A stretch of DNA of 64,000 nt from Promicromonospora umidemergens (GCF_024171995.1 NZ_JAMTCT010000003.1:248001-312000); one strand, 5' to 3'. Counted from the first letter of the stretch, positions 26,411 to 34,698 are shown. Notes: generated from the letters alone by a model not told the origin. A program made the numbers and translations.

Positions 26411-27427
26411 CTATGTGCCACTTCCTGTGCACTCGATCGCGGGGCCCGGAGTCGTCCGACCCTCGTCGCTGACCGTCACGACGTGCGCCTGCCACGCGGT
26501 GAGGGCCGAGCAGAGGACGTCGACCGGTCCGTAGCCCCAGCTGTTCCGCACCACCTGCAGGTCGCGCACGGTTCCCGGCGTGCCCGCACGGAACGGGTAG
26601 CCCCCGCCCTCGACGAGCAGCCCGTCGATGGTCAGCGACGTGTTGCCCTGGCCGCTCGGGTAGAAGAAGGGCCCGGTGCCGTAGCAGTCCTTCCGCTCGA
26701 CCATGATGATCCGCGTCTGCCGGACGGTCACGCTGCCGCCGCCGTACCCCTGGATACCGTCGCCGTGCCAGTCCGGACAGGCGTCGGGCGGCGTGATCCG
26801 GACGAACGAGCGCTCGACGACGACGTCGCCGCACTGCTCGGCGCCCACCCTGATCCCCTCCGGGACACCGTCGATCACCACGTCCCGCACGGTGAACCCA
26901 CCGCTCCCGATGACCGGCGGGTCGGTGTCACGTGTCGGCGCGGACCCCGCGACGAACCGGGACGCCTCGATCACCAGGCCGGACCCGCAGGTGTCACCGG
27001 CGTCGTTCACCACCTTGGTCCCGACGGCGTCCACCCGCCGCAGCGTGACGTCCTTCGCCGCGACATAGATGATCCCGTCCGTGATCCGCAGGTCCTCGAC
27101 CACCGTCCCCGCCCTGCGGATCCAGAGGTCCCCCGTGTGGGTGCGCCGCGGCGACCACCCGGCGGGCAACCCCGCGGTCTCGGCCGTCGGGAACGTGATC
27201 GGCACCGCCGCCGTGCCGGACGAGGAGAGGTCGCCGGCGGCCGCGGGCCCTGCGGCGTCGGGCGACGGCCCGGACGCGGTGGAGTCCTCGGGCGGCGACG
27301 GCAGAGGTGCCGGACCGAGCGTGGTGAGCACAGCGGCGACCAGCGCACCGACGGCCCACCGGAGCGCCACCCGCCAGGACGGAGTGCCCATGCGGTTCAT
27401 CCTGGCACGCCGGCCCTCTTCGCTCAT
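26411..27427 (-). CDS. secreted parallel beta-helix protein (pectate-lyase-like fold)
   Basis: 338 residues. An N-terminal signal or anchor (residues 18-42) and a Ser/Pro linker lead to a right-handed beta-helix-like region with repeating VVEDLRITDGIIYVAAKDVTLRRV-type turns and several cysteines (DTCGSG, EQCGD, PDACPDWHGDG, RKDCYG). Such folds often bind or cleave polysaccharides; no catalytic set is evident. The ATG at 27427 is preferred because its ATGA overlaps the stop of the decayed glycosyltransferase gene upstream, as expected for former translational coupling. Internal ATGs at 27400 and 27391 are alternatives, the latter with AGGA upstream. Confidence 0.75.
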   Translation of the reverse strand: MSEEGRRARMNRMGTPSWRVALRWAVGALVAAVLTTLGPAPLPSPPEDSTASGPSPDAAGPAAAGDLSSSGTAAVPITFPTAETAGLPAGWSPRRTHTGDLWIRRAGTVVEDLRITDGIIYVAAKDVTLRRVDAVGTKVVNDAGDTCGSGLVIEASRFVAGSAPTRDTDPPVIGSGGFTVRDVVIDGVPEGIRVGAEQCGDVVVERSFVRITPPDACPDWHGDGIQGYGGGSVTVRQTRIIMVERKDCYGTGPFFYPSGQGNTSLTIDGLLVEGGGYPFRAGTPGTVRDLQVVRNSWGYGPVDVLCSALTAWQAHVVTVSDEGRTTPGPAIECTGSGT

Positions 27428-27558
27428 CCGGGCACCTGGCCGGCGCCCGCCGCGCGCGAGGCGGCGAGCTGCTCGTAGAGGTCCGTCATGCGCTCGATCC
27501 GGCGGTCCCACAAGCACGTGAGCCACACGGGAGGAACTCGCCGATTCGTTGACGACCA
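27424..27558 (-). pseudogene. internal-deletion remnant of a glycosyltransferase gene
   Basis: Only the two ends of a gene seem to remain. The 5' part, from a leaderless GTG at 27558, reads VVNESASSSRVAHVL, like a glycosyltransferase N-terminus. In another frame the 3' part reads WDRRIERMTDLYEQLAASR and ends in TGA, like the C-terminal helix of GT4 enzymes. The stop overlaps the ATG of the beta-helix gene. About 1 kb of coding sequence would be missing. A -10 (CACTAT, 27570-27565) sits 6 nt before the GTG, and a cluster box is upstream, so the old promoter now drives the beta-helix gene. Confidence 0.5.
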
Positions 27559-27564
27559 CCACCC

Positions 27565-27623
27565 GATAGTGGGGGCCGCCGCACGACAAAGGCACCCCTC
27601 TCACGGGTGAACGTAGGGGTGAT
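27565..27623 (-). promoter_or_regulatory. tandem cluster boxes and -10 of the beta-helix transcript
   Basis: Plus-strand GGGTGAA (27605-27611) and GGGTGAT (27617-27623) repeat with a 12-nt period, which is TTCACCC orientation for the leftward gene. CACTAT (27570-27565) is 34 nt from the nearer box. Confidence 0.55.
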
Positions 27624-27683
27624 AAAGACACCCTCCACGATGTCGCGGGGAATTTCGGGATGAAATCCGGCCACCCCGGCGGA

Positions 27684-27729
27684 TTCACCCCGCACGCGGC
27701 CTGCCGGCGCAATTTCCCGGGGCCATAAT
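27684..27729 (+). promoter_or_regulatory. cluster box and -10 of the GNAT gene
   Basis: TTCACCC (27684-27690) is 33 nt before CATAAT (27724-27729), which is 6 nt before the GTG at 27736. Confidence 0.65.
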
Positions 27730-27735
27730 GCGGAC

Positions 27736-28605
27736 GTGTCACATTCGAACAAGGTCGGGCTCGTCCCGATCACACCGGATGACCTCTCTCGCGTGGGCGA
27801 GTTTCTCAGCGCGCACCTGGACAACGCCCTCACGCCCGACCGATGGGCCCGGTCGCTGCGCCCCACCTGGACCACGAGCCACCCCCACCACGGGTTCCTG
27901 CTCGAGTCTGACGGCCGGGTCGTCGGCGTGTACGCCGGGGTCTACTCCGAGACCGGCGGCCCCGACCGGCAGCTGGCGGTGTGCAACCTCGCCGCGTGGT
28001 GCGTCCTGGAAGAGTTTCGCCAGCACTCGCTGCGGCTGGTGCGCGCGATGCTCGCCCAACGTGACCGGGAGCTCACCGACCTCTCGCCGAGCGGGACCGT
28101 CGTGCCCCTGAACGAGCGCCTCGGCTTCCGCCGCCTGGACACCTCCGGCGCGCTGGTCGTCAACCTCGCCCTGCCCACGCAGCCCGGTGTTCGCCTGCTC
28201 AGCGGGCGGGCAGACATCGAGGCCGTCCTCACGGGCGGCGACCTGGCCGCCTACCGTGACCACGCGGGCTCGGCGGCGGCACGGCATGTCGTCGCCGTCG
28301 CCGACGGGCGACCGTGCTGGGTGGTGTTCCGCAGGGTGCGGCGCAAGCGGCTCGGCCTGTTCGCCTCGGTGCTCCACGTGAGCGACCGCGACCTTTTCGG
28401 CACGGTCGCGCCGGCGGTGTACCGGCACATCCTGCTCGCGCACCGGCTGCCGTTCACCCTGGTCCAGACCCGCGTGTGCGGCCCTCGCCCGTGGCACTCC
28501 GTACCGCTGTCCGCACAGCGACCGATGATGTACCTGAGCCGGACCGGGGAGCCACCGGAATCGGTCACGTACCTCTACAGCGAGCTCACCCAGGTCCCGT
28601 GGTGA
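27736..28605 (+). CDS. GNAT-fold acyltransferase
   Basis: 289 residues. The N-terminal half has the GNAT pattern (LVPITPDDLSRVGEFL, a DGRVVGVYAGVYSE strand pair, then LNERLGFRRLD near residue 128). The C-terminal half resembles a second, degenerate GNAT domain. Acceptor and acyl donor are unknown. The gene stands directly upstream of the AMP-ligase/decarboxylase/ACP genes and shares the same type of promoter, so it may transfer an acyl group made by that module. The leaderless GTG start is supported by CATAAT 6 nt upstream. Confidence 0.75.
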   Translation: MSHSNKVGLVPITPDDLSRVGEFLSAHLDNALTPDRWARSLRPTWTTSHPHHGFLLESDGRVVGVYAGVYSETGGPDRQLAVCNLAAWCVLEEFRQHSLRLVRAMLAQRDRELTDLSPSGTVVPLNERLGFRRLDTSGALVVNLALPTQPGVRLLSGRADIEAVLTGGDLAAYRDHAGSAAARHVVAVADGRPCWVVFRRVRRKRLGLFASVLHVSDRDLFGTVAPAVYRHILLAHRLPFTLVQTRVCGPRPWHSVPLSAQRPMMYLSRTGEPPESVTYLYSELTQVPW

Positions 28606-28844
28606 AGACGGCGGGAAACATCTCACCCGGCCAGTGAGGCCGGTATCTGCCGGCCCTCAGGAATTCACCTCCTTGAATTCACCTTGTCGATTTCACCTTG
28701 TCGATTTCACCGTACGATTCGGCCCCACCAGGACCGCGCCGCCGGAACCACCGTCGGGCGATTATTTGATTCACCCGTTCTTCGTGCCCATTCACCCCCT
28801 TACGGCCTGCCGGAGACGATGGCTACCGCCGTACCGTGAACTTC
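28606..28844. promoter_or_regulatory. repeat-rich regulatory region before the AMP-ligase operon
   Basis: Contains CTCACCC (28622-28628), then four TTCACC units in a strict 14-nt tandem array (starts 28664, 28678, 28692, 28706), then TTCACCC at 28770-28776 and 28791-28797. The last box is 34 nt before TACCGT (28832-28837), which is 7 nt before GTG 28845. The array is AT-rich against its surroundings. Confidence 0.7.
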
Positions 28845-30449
28845 GTGACGACCTCCATCCATGAGCACGTGGAGCACCAGGCCCGGATCCGGCCCGACGC
28901 CCCCGCGCTGTCCTCCCGGGACTCGACGCTGACGTATGCGCAGCTGTGGCGTGCCGCACGACAGGCGGCGGCGCAGCTCGCCGGGCTCGGCGTGGCCCGC
29001 CACGACCGGGTGGCGGTCTACCTCGAGAAGCGGTTCGAGACGGTAGTGGCGCTCTGGGGCACCTCGGTGGCCGGCGGTGTGCTCGTCCCGGTCAACCCGC
29101 TGCTCAAGGGCACGCAGGTGGCGCACGTCGTCCGCGACTCCGGTGCGCGGGTGCTGGTCACGTCGTCGGGCAGGCTGGCCGCCGTGCGCGACCGGCTCGC
29201 CGACACCGGGCTCACCACCGTGCTCCTCGTGGACGGGCCGGAGGGCGCGTCCCTGGCGGACGGCCTGCCGGGCGTGACCGTGCACCGCTGGGCGCCGGTT
29301 CCCGGAGCCGACGAGAGCTCCGTCGACACCCAGCTCCCCGACGCCCCGCAGGCCGGGCCCGACACCGACATCGCGGCGATCCTGTACACGTCGGGCAGCA
29401 CCGGGGCGCCCAAGGGTGTCGTCCTGTCGCACCGCAACCTGATCGTCGGCGCGACCAGCGTCTCCGGCTACCTGCGCAACACCGCGGACGACGTGCTCCT
29501 TGCCGTGCTGCCCCTGAGCTTCGACGCGGGCCTCAGCCAGCTCACCACCGCGTTCGCCGTCGGCGCCCATGCGGTGCTGCTCGACTACCTGGTCCCCCGC
29601 GACGTGACCGCCGCGTGCGAGCGGCACGGCGTCACCGGGATCACGGGCGTACCGCCCCTGTGGACGCAGCTCGCGGCGGCGGACTGGCCGGAGCGCTCCC
29701 GGCAGACGCTGCGGTACTTCGCCAGCACCGGGGGGCGCCTGCCGGGCACGCTCCTGCGCGAGCTGCGCGAGCTGTTCCCCACCGCTGCGCCGTACCTGAT
29801 GTACGGGCTGACGGAGGCGTTCCGGTCCACCTACCTGGACCCCGGCCAGGTCGAGTCGCGCCCCGACTCGATCGGCCGGGCCATCCCCAACGCGGAGGTC
29901 CTGGTGCTACGCCCGGACGGCACACCCTGTGCCCCCGACGAGCCGGGCGAGCTGGTGCACCGCGGCAGCCTGGTCGCGCTCGGCTACTGGAACGACCCGG
30001 AGCGCACGGCCGCACGCTTCCGGCCCGTGCCCGGGTACGACGAACCGTGGCGTGCGGTCCCGGAACCTGCCGTGTGGTCGGGCGACACGGTCGTGCGGGA
30101 TGCCGACGGGTACCTCTACTTCGTAGGCCGCTCCGACGAGATGATCAAGACCTCCGGGTACCGCGTCAGCCCCACCGAGGTGGAAGAGGCGGCCCTCGGC
30201 ACGGGCCTGGTGCGCGAGGCGGTCGCCCTCGGCGTGCCCGACGCCCGCCTGGGCCAGCGCATCGTGCTCGTCGCCGGGGCACCGGAGCCCGTCGACACCG
30301 ACCGGCTGCTCAAGGAGATGCGCCAGTCGCTCCCGACGTTCATGCTGCCTGCGGAGGTTCGCCAGGTGACCGCACTGCTCCGGAACCCCAACGGCAAGCT
30401 GGACCGTTCCGCGATCCGCGCCAAGGTCTCGGCGGAGGTCGCCTCGTGA
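28845..30449 (+). CDS. acyl-AMP ligase, exosortase-A-system-associated type
   Basis: 534 residues of the ANL adenylating superfamily. P-loop YTSGSTGAPKGV near residue 180, YGLTEAF near residue 325, GDTVVRDADGYLYFVGRSDEMIKTSGYRVSP near residue 410, and the catalytic C-terminal lysine in PNGKLDRS. It should activate a carboxylic or amino acid as the adenylate and load it on the carrier protein encoded at 31724. The layout with a PLP decarboxylase and ACP matches ligases found beside exosortase A (TIGR03098-like), but no exosortase is visible here. GTG 28845 is preferred as leaderless; GTG 28836 lies inside the -10. GTGA overlap with the next gene. Confidence 0.85.
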   Translation: MTTSIHEHVEHQARIRPDAPALSSRDSTLTYAQLWRAARQAAAQLAGLGVARHDRVAVYLEKRFETVVALWGTSVAGGVLVPVNPLLKGTQVAHVVRDSGARVLVTSSGRLAAVRDRLADTGLTTVLLVDGPEGASLADGLPGVTVHRWAPVPGADESSVDTQLPDAPQAGPDTDIAAILYTSGSTGAPKGVVLSHRNLIVGATSVSGYLRNTADDVLLAVLPLSFDAGLSQLTTAFAVGAHAVLLDYLVPRDVTAACERHGVTGITGVPPLWTQLAAADWPERSRQTLRYFASTGGRLPGTLLRELRELFPTAAPYLMYGLTEAFRSTYLDPGQVESRPDSIGRAIPNAEVLVLRPDGTPCAPDEPGELVHRGSLVALGYWNDPERTAARFRPVPGYDEPWRAVPEPAVWSGDTVVRDADGYLYFVGRSDEMIKTSGYRVSPTEVEEAALGTGLVREAVALGVPDARLGQRIVLVAGAPEPVDTDRLLKEMRQSLPTFMLPAEVRQVTALLRNPNGKLDRSAIRAKVSAEVAS

Positions 30450-31702
30450 CGACGCGACCGCTGGTCGAGTCCCCCGCTGCGCTCCACCCCGCCGTCGCGG
30501 CGCTGCCGGTCTCGGGCGACGAGGTCGTGGTGGGTGGCGTACCCCTGACCCGCCTGGCCGCCCGCGTCGGCTCGACACCGTTCTTCGCCTACGACCGGCA
30601 GCGCGTCACCGACCGGGTCGGCGAGGTCAGAGCCGCGCTCGACGGCGCGGTGCGCCTCGGATACGCCGTCAAGGCGAACCCGATGCCCGCCGTCGTGCAG
30701 CATCTGGCCGGGCTGGTGGACGCGCTCGACGTCGCCTCGACGCGGGAGATGCACACCGCGCTGGACACGGGCACCGATCCACGGCACGTCAGCTTCGCAG
30801 GGCCCGGCAAGACGCCGGACGAGATCCGGTCCGCCGTCGCGGCGGGCGTGCTGATCGAGCTCGAGTCGGAGACCGAGGCCCGCCGCGTCGTCGCGGCGGG
30901 CGACGAGCTCGGCGTCGTCCCGCGCGTGGCGGTCCGCGTCAACCCCGACTTCGCGGTGCGCGGCTCGGGGATGCGCATGTCCGGCGGCCCGCAGCAGTTC
31001 GGGGTGGATGCCGAGCAGGTCCCGGACCTGCTCGGCTATCTGGTGGCCACCGGGGTGGACATGAACGGGTTCCACGTCTTCGCGGGGTCGCAGAACCTGG
31101 ACGCGGAGCTCATCGCCCACGCCCAGCGCGCCACGGCCGAGCTCGTCGTCGCGCTCGCCGACCACCTGCCCGGTCCGGTGCGCTACGTGAACCTGGGCGG
31201 CGGCCTGGGCATCCCCTACTTCCCGAAGGACCGACCGGTCGACCTCGGTCGCGTGGGCGAGAGCCTCGCGACCGTGGTCGGCGAGCTGATCGCTCCGGCG
31301 CTGCCCGACGCCGACGTCCACATCGAGCTGGGCCGCTACCTCGTCGGCGAGGCGGGCTGCTACGTGACCCGCGTGATCGACCGCAAGGTCTCGCGCGGAC
31401 GGACGTACCTGGTGGTCGACGGCGGGATGCACCACCAGCTCGCCGCGTCCGGCAACCTCGGGCAGGTCATCCGGCGCAACTACCCGGTGCTCGTCGGCAA
31501 CCACATGGCATCGCCCGACATGGAGCAGGTGACCGTCGTCGGCTGCCTGTGCACGCCCCTCGACGTCCTGGCCGACGGCGTCCAGCTCCCCCGGGCCGAG
31601 CCAGGTGACCTGGTCGTGGTGCTCCAGGCCGGGGCGTACGGCCTCACCGCCAGCCCGACCGCCTTCCTCGGCCACCCGGCGCCCGCCGAGGTACTGGTCT
31701 GA
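30446..31702 (+). CDS. PLP-dependent decarboxylase, fold type III (exosortase-A-associated type)
   Basis: 418 residues, related to diaminopimelate/ornithine decarboxylases. The PLP lysine is in GYAVKANP near residue 76, the phosphate-binding glycine loop is VNLGGGLGIPYF near residue 250, and the interface cysteine is VVGCLCTPLD near residue 369. It should decarboxylate a free or carrier-bound amino acid. The gene order ligase-decarboxylase-ACP matches the TIGR03098/TIGR03099 pair. The substrate is unknown. GTGA overlap with the ligase indicates coupled translation. Confidence 0.87.
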   Translation: MTTRPLVESPAALHPAVAALPVSGDEVVVGGVPLTRLAARVGSTPFFAYDRQRVTDRVGEVRAALDGAVRLGYAVKANPMPAVVQHLAGLVDALDVASTREMHTALDTGTDPRHVSFAGPGKTPDEIRSAVAAGVLIELESETEARRVVAAGDELGVVPRVAVRVNPDFAVRGSGMRMSGGPQQFGVDAEQVPDLLGYLVATGVDMNGFHVFAGSQNLDAELIAHAQRATAELVVALADHLPGPVRYVNLGGGLGIPYFPKDRPVDLGRVGESLATVVGELIAPALPDADVHIELGRYLVGEAGCYVTRVIDRKVSRGRTYLVVDGGMHHQLAASGNLGQVIRRNYPVLVGNHMASPDMEQVTVVGCLCTPLDVLADGVQLPRAEPGDLVVVLQAGAYGLTASPTAFLGHPAPAEVLV

Positions 31703-31723
31703 CCCCCTGACAGGAGAGACACG

Positions 31724-32020
31724 ATGAGCAGCGACGTGACACACAGCCCGTCCGGCACCGCTACCGGCGGCGAGGTAACTCTCGCCGCCGTGCTGGACGT
31801 GGTCGGCACCACCCTCGGGATCGAGGATCGCGTCGGCACGTTCGACGCCGCCACGCCCCTCTTCGGCACCCTGCCGGAGCTGGACTCGCTGGCCGTCCTC
31901 GAGCTCCTGACCGCGCTGGAGGACCGGTTCGGGATCACTGTCGACGACGACGAGCTGACGGGCGGGCTGCTGGAGACCGCAGGCAGCCTGCACGCGTTCG
32001 TCCACGACAGAGCCCGCTGA
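31724..32020 (+). CDS. acyl carrier protein
   Basis: 98 residues. The phosphopantetheine serine is S55 in ELDSLAVLELLTALE, followed by the acidic helix DDDEL. A low-complexity tail of about 16 residues precedes the four-helix core. It starts 21 nt after the decarboxylase with AGGAGAG upstream. As the only carrier in the window, it is the likely acceptor for the adenylate made by the ligase. No phosphopantetheinyl transferase is present, so it must use one encoded elsewhere. Confidence 0.9.
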   Translation: MSSDVTHSPSGTATGGEVTLAAVLDVVGTTLGIEDRVGTFDAATPLFGTLPELDSLAVLELLTALEDRFGITVDDDELTGGLLETAGSLHAFVHDRAR

Positions 32021-32035
32021 ACCACCGAGGCCACC

Positions 32036-32665
32036 ATGACCAGCCACGGGGACCCGGTGCGCGTCGAGGCGTCGGCGGACGTCGACGAGCGCGCGACGAT
32101 CGGCGGGGGAACCGCCGTCTGGCACCTCGCCCAGGTTCGGGAGGACGCCGTCGTCGGTGCCGGCTGCATCGTGGGACGGGGAGCCTACGTCGGGCCTGGT
32201 GTGCTGCTGGGCGACGGCTGCAAGCTGCAGAACTACGCCCTCGTCTACGAGCCGGCCGTGCTGGAGGACGGCGTGTTCGTCGGCCCCGCCGCCGTGCTGA
32301 CCAACGACCTGTACCCCCGGGCGATCACCCCGGACGGCACGGTCAAGACCGGCGACGACTGGCAGGCGGTAGGCGTAACGGTCAGGACCGGTGCCGCCAT
32401 CGGCGCGCGGGCGGTGTGCGTGGCACCGGTGACGATCGGCCGGTGGGCCACCGTCGCTGCCGGCGCGGTGGTGACTGCCGACGTGCCCGACTTCGCCCTC
32501 GTCGCCGGGGTGCCGGCACGGCGCATCCGGTGGGTGGGGCGTGCCGGCGTGCCGCTGGAACGCATCGATCCGGACCGGTGGCGCTGCCCCGCGACCGGTG
32601 ACGAGTTCACGGAAGCGGACGGCGTGCTGAGCGAGGCATCCTCGAGCGCTCGCCCTTGCGGGTGA
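32036..32665 (+). CDS. WbpD/WlbB-like N-acyltransferase (left-handed beta-helix)
   Basis: 209 residues. It begins with hexapeptide turns (AVWHLAQVREDAVVGAGCIVGRGAYVGPGVLLGDGCKLQN) and has VFVGPAAVLTNDLYPRA and VPARRIRWVGRAG. These are hallmarks of the UDP-2-acetamido-3-amino-2,3-dideoxyglucuronate N-acetyltransferase group. It would acylate the 3-amine introduced by the aminotransferase at 18669. Placed after the ACP, it might instead accept an acyl group from that carrier. Fifteen nt separate it from the ACP gene. Confidence 0.85.
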   Translation: MTSHGDPVRVEASADVDERATIGGGTAVWHLAQVREDAVVGAGCIVGRGAYVGPGVLLGDGCKLQNYALVYEPAVLEDGVFVGPAAVLTNDLYPRAITPDGTVKTGDDWQAVGVTVRTGAAIGARAVCVAPVTIGRWATVAAGAVVTADVPDFALVAGVPARRIRWVGRAGVPLERIDPDRWRCPATGDEFTEADGVLSEASSSARPCG

Positions 32666-33016
32666 CCCGCATTTCGCTCATCCTTTTCCTGGCGATCGAA
32701 TGGCGTGGATGAAAAGGGCGAATGGCGTGGATGAAATGGGTCCGCCCCCTTCTACGACGAATTTTCTCGCCCTTTTTCATCATGGGTGAATACGTGGGTG
32801 AAGACATGGGTGAAGAGGTGACGACAAGACGACACCGCCCCTTTCCTCTCGTATCATTGTGCTCAGGAAGCCGATGCGTTCCGGGCCATGAACCGCCCCG
32901 AACCGACCTGCACCAGGACTGGCACAGCCAGCCCCATCGCCCTGTGGCGGCCGTTGCACTCCGATCGAACGCACTCGATACATCGCAACCGTTGCCGAGG
33001 GAAGAAGGGTTTCGAC
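32666..33016. promoter_or_regulatory. regulatory region of the first priming transferase
   Basis: A 351-bp gap without a supported gene. GGATGAA occurs at 32707-32713 and 32729-32735 inside a duplicated AATGGCGTGGATGAAA unit (22-bp period, two 11-nt turns). Three perfect GGGTGAA boxes follow with a strict 12-nt period (32784, 32796, 32808). TATCAT (32852-32857), a strong -10, lies 37 nt after the last box. The remaining 160 bp would be a long 5' leader. Confidence 0.75.
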
Positions 33017-34600
33017 GTGGCGAGCCAGACGCTGGGCGGCGGATTCGAAATACACCCTGCACTGGCGGGTTTCCGGGTCAGGAATCATGCACCCCGTGGA
33101 TTTCACAGCATTCGCGCGTCGCTCGCCATGCCCCTGTGGCAGACCCGGTACCGCACGCGACTTCGCCTCTCGGACGCCGCTGTCGTGGTCGGTGCCGCGG
33201 TGGCCGCGTTCGCGCTCGACGCCGCCCTGCCTGCCGGCTCCTCGGGTCACCCCGGCCTGGTCAGCTCTGTCGCCGTCCCCGCAGTGGTGGCCATGGTCTG
33301 GATAGCGGCACTGGCGGCACAGGGCTCGTACGACCTGCGGATCGTCGGCCACGACCTCACCGAGTACCGGCGGGTCCTCGGCGCCACCTGGACGTCGGTG
33401 AGCCTGCTCGTCCTCGTCGCGTGGCTCACCGCCCTCGTCGAGGTGCGGGACGTGCTCGTGCAGGCCGTCGCGTTCCCACTGGGGCTCGCCGGGTTGATCA
33501 CGTCGCGGTACGCCTGGCGGCGGTGGGTGCTGCGCACCCGGCGCCGCGGCGCCGGGTGCATGACCTCCGTCCTCGTCGTAGGGCACCGAGAGCGGGCCGA
33601 ACGGGTGATCCGCCTGCTCAACGACTCTCCCGAGCAGGGGATCGTGGTGGTCGGCGCCTGCCTGCCGGCCGACGAGGCACCGTCCGGCGACGGCACCCGG
33701 TCCGACGGGACGCGGCCCCGTGACGCGGTTCCCGGGGACGAGGTGGGCGGCGTCCCGGTCCTTGGCGACCTGTCCCGTGTGGGTGAGGCGGCGGCTCTGG
33801 TCCGCGCGAGCGCGGTGGCGGTGAGCGCGTCCGGCCGGATCACGACCGATGTGGTCCGCCGGCTCGGCTGGCAGCTCGAACGGGTCGGGGTCGACCTCAT
33901 GCTCACGACCGAGCTGGCCGACGTCGAAGCCTCCCGCGTCACCGTCGCCCCGGCGTCGGGGATCTCGCTGCTGCACGTAGCGGCGCCCCGGTTCGACGGA
34001 CAGAAGTTTCGCGTGAAACAGGTCATGGACTGGGTGCTCGCCGCTCTGTTGACGCTGCTCGTGCTGCCGGTGCTGGTCGGCGTGGGGCTCGCTGTCGTAC
34101 TGACCAGCAAGGGCGCCCTGTTCTACCTGTCGGAGCGGGTAGGGCGCGAGGGCCGGATCTTCCGGATGGTCAAGTTCCGCACCATGCACAGCGGTGCCGA
34201 CCGTGCGGTGCCCGCCCTGGCCGCGGTGAACGAGGCGGCGGGCCCGCTGTTCAAGGTGCGCGCCGACCCGCGCGTCACCCGGGTGGGCCGGATCTTGCGC
34301 AGGTACTCGCTCGACGAGCTGCCCCAGCTCCTCAACGTCCTGTGCGGGCACATGAGCCTCGTCGGCCCGCGGCCCGCGCTGCCGCACGAAGTGGCTGCCT
34401 ACGAGCAGCGCATGCGGCGCAGGCTCCTGGTCAAGCCCGGCATGACGGGCCTGTGGCAGGTCTCCGGCCGGTCGGACCTGCCCTGGGACGAGGCGGTACG
34501 ACTCGACGTCTACTACGCCGAGAACTGGACGCCGTTGCTCGACCTGCAGATCCTTGCCGAGACCGCCCACGCCGTCGTCTCGGGCCGCGGCGCCTACTGA
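33017..34600 (+). CDS. priming polyprenyl glycosylphosphotransferase, WbaP-like (first copy)
   Basis: 527 residues. Four or five N-terminal membrane segments, a central Rossmann-like domain (TSVLVVGHRERAERVIRLL), another membrane stretch, and the C-terminal catalytic domain with MVKFRTM, RRYSLDELPQLLNVL and HMSLVGPRP. It transfers a hexose-1-phosphate to undecaprenyl phosphate, the first step of repeat-unit synthesis. GTG 33017 has GGAAGAAGGG 7 nt upstream; the open frame extends further up but lacks a good start. Its last 180 residues are almost identical to the copy at 54732, while the N-terminal halves differ more. Confidence 0.9.
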   Translation: MASQTLGGGFEIHPALAGFRVRNHAPRGFHSIRASLAMPLWQTRYRTRLRLSDAAVVVGAAVAAFALDAALPAGSSGHPGLVSSVAVPAVVAMVWIAALAAQGSYDLRIVGHDLTEYRRVLGATWTSVSLLVLVAWLTALVEVRDVLVQAVAFPLGLAGLITSRYAWRRWVLRTRRRGAGCMTSVLVVGHRERAERVIRLLNDSPEQGIVVVGACLPADEAPSGDGTRSDGTRPRDAVPGDEVGGVPVLGDLSRVGEAAALVRASAVAVSASGRITTDVVRRLGWQLERVGVDLMLTTELADVEASRVTVAPASGISLLHVAAPRFDGQKFRVKQVMDWVLAALLTLLVLPVLVGVGLAVVLTSKGALFYLSERVGREGRIFRMVKFRTMHSGADRAVPALAAVNEAAGPLFKVRADPRVTRVGRILRRYSLDELPQLLNVLCGHMSLVGPRPALPHEVAAYEQRMRRRLLVKPGMTGLWQVSGRSDLPWDEAVRLDVYYAENWTPLLDLQILAETAHAVVSGRGAY

Positions 34601-34627
34601 TGCGCTGCGGGGCTCGACGGGCGCGAC

Positions 34628-34689
34628 GGGTGACGTTCGGGTGAAAATGCGTCCATCGGTTACTACTCTGCGCAGGCCCACGGCATGCT
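34628..34689 (+). promoter_or_regulatory. tandem cluster boxes and -10 of the tyrosine phosphatase
   Basis: GGGTGAC (34628-34634) and GGGTGAA (34639-34645) repeat with an 11-nt period. CATGCT (34684-34689) is 38 nt downstream and 9 nt before the ATG. TACTAC at 34661-34666 is an alternative -10 that would break the spacing rule. Confidence 0.5.
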
Positions 34690-34698
34690 TGACCTGAC

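Noticed and set aside
32784-32857. GGGTGAA as the -35 element of an alternative sigma factor
   Set aside because: A -35 should lie about 16-19 nt from the -10 and in one orientation. Here the gaps are 32-39 nt, both orientations occur and copies are tandem.
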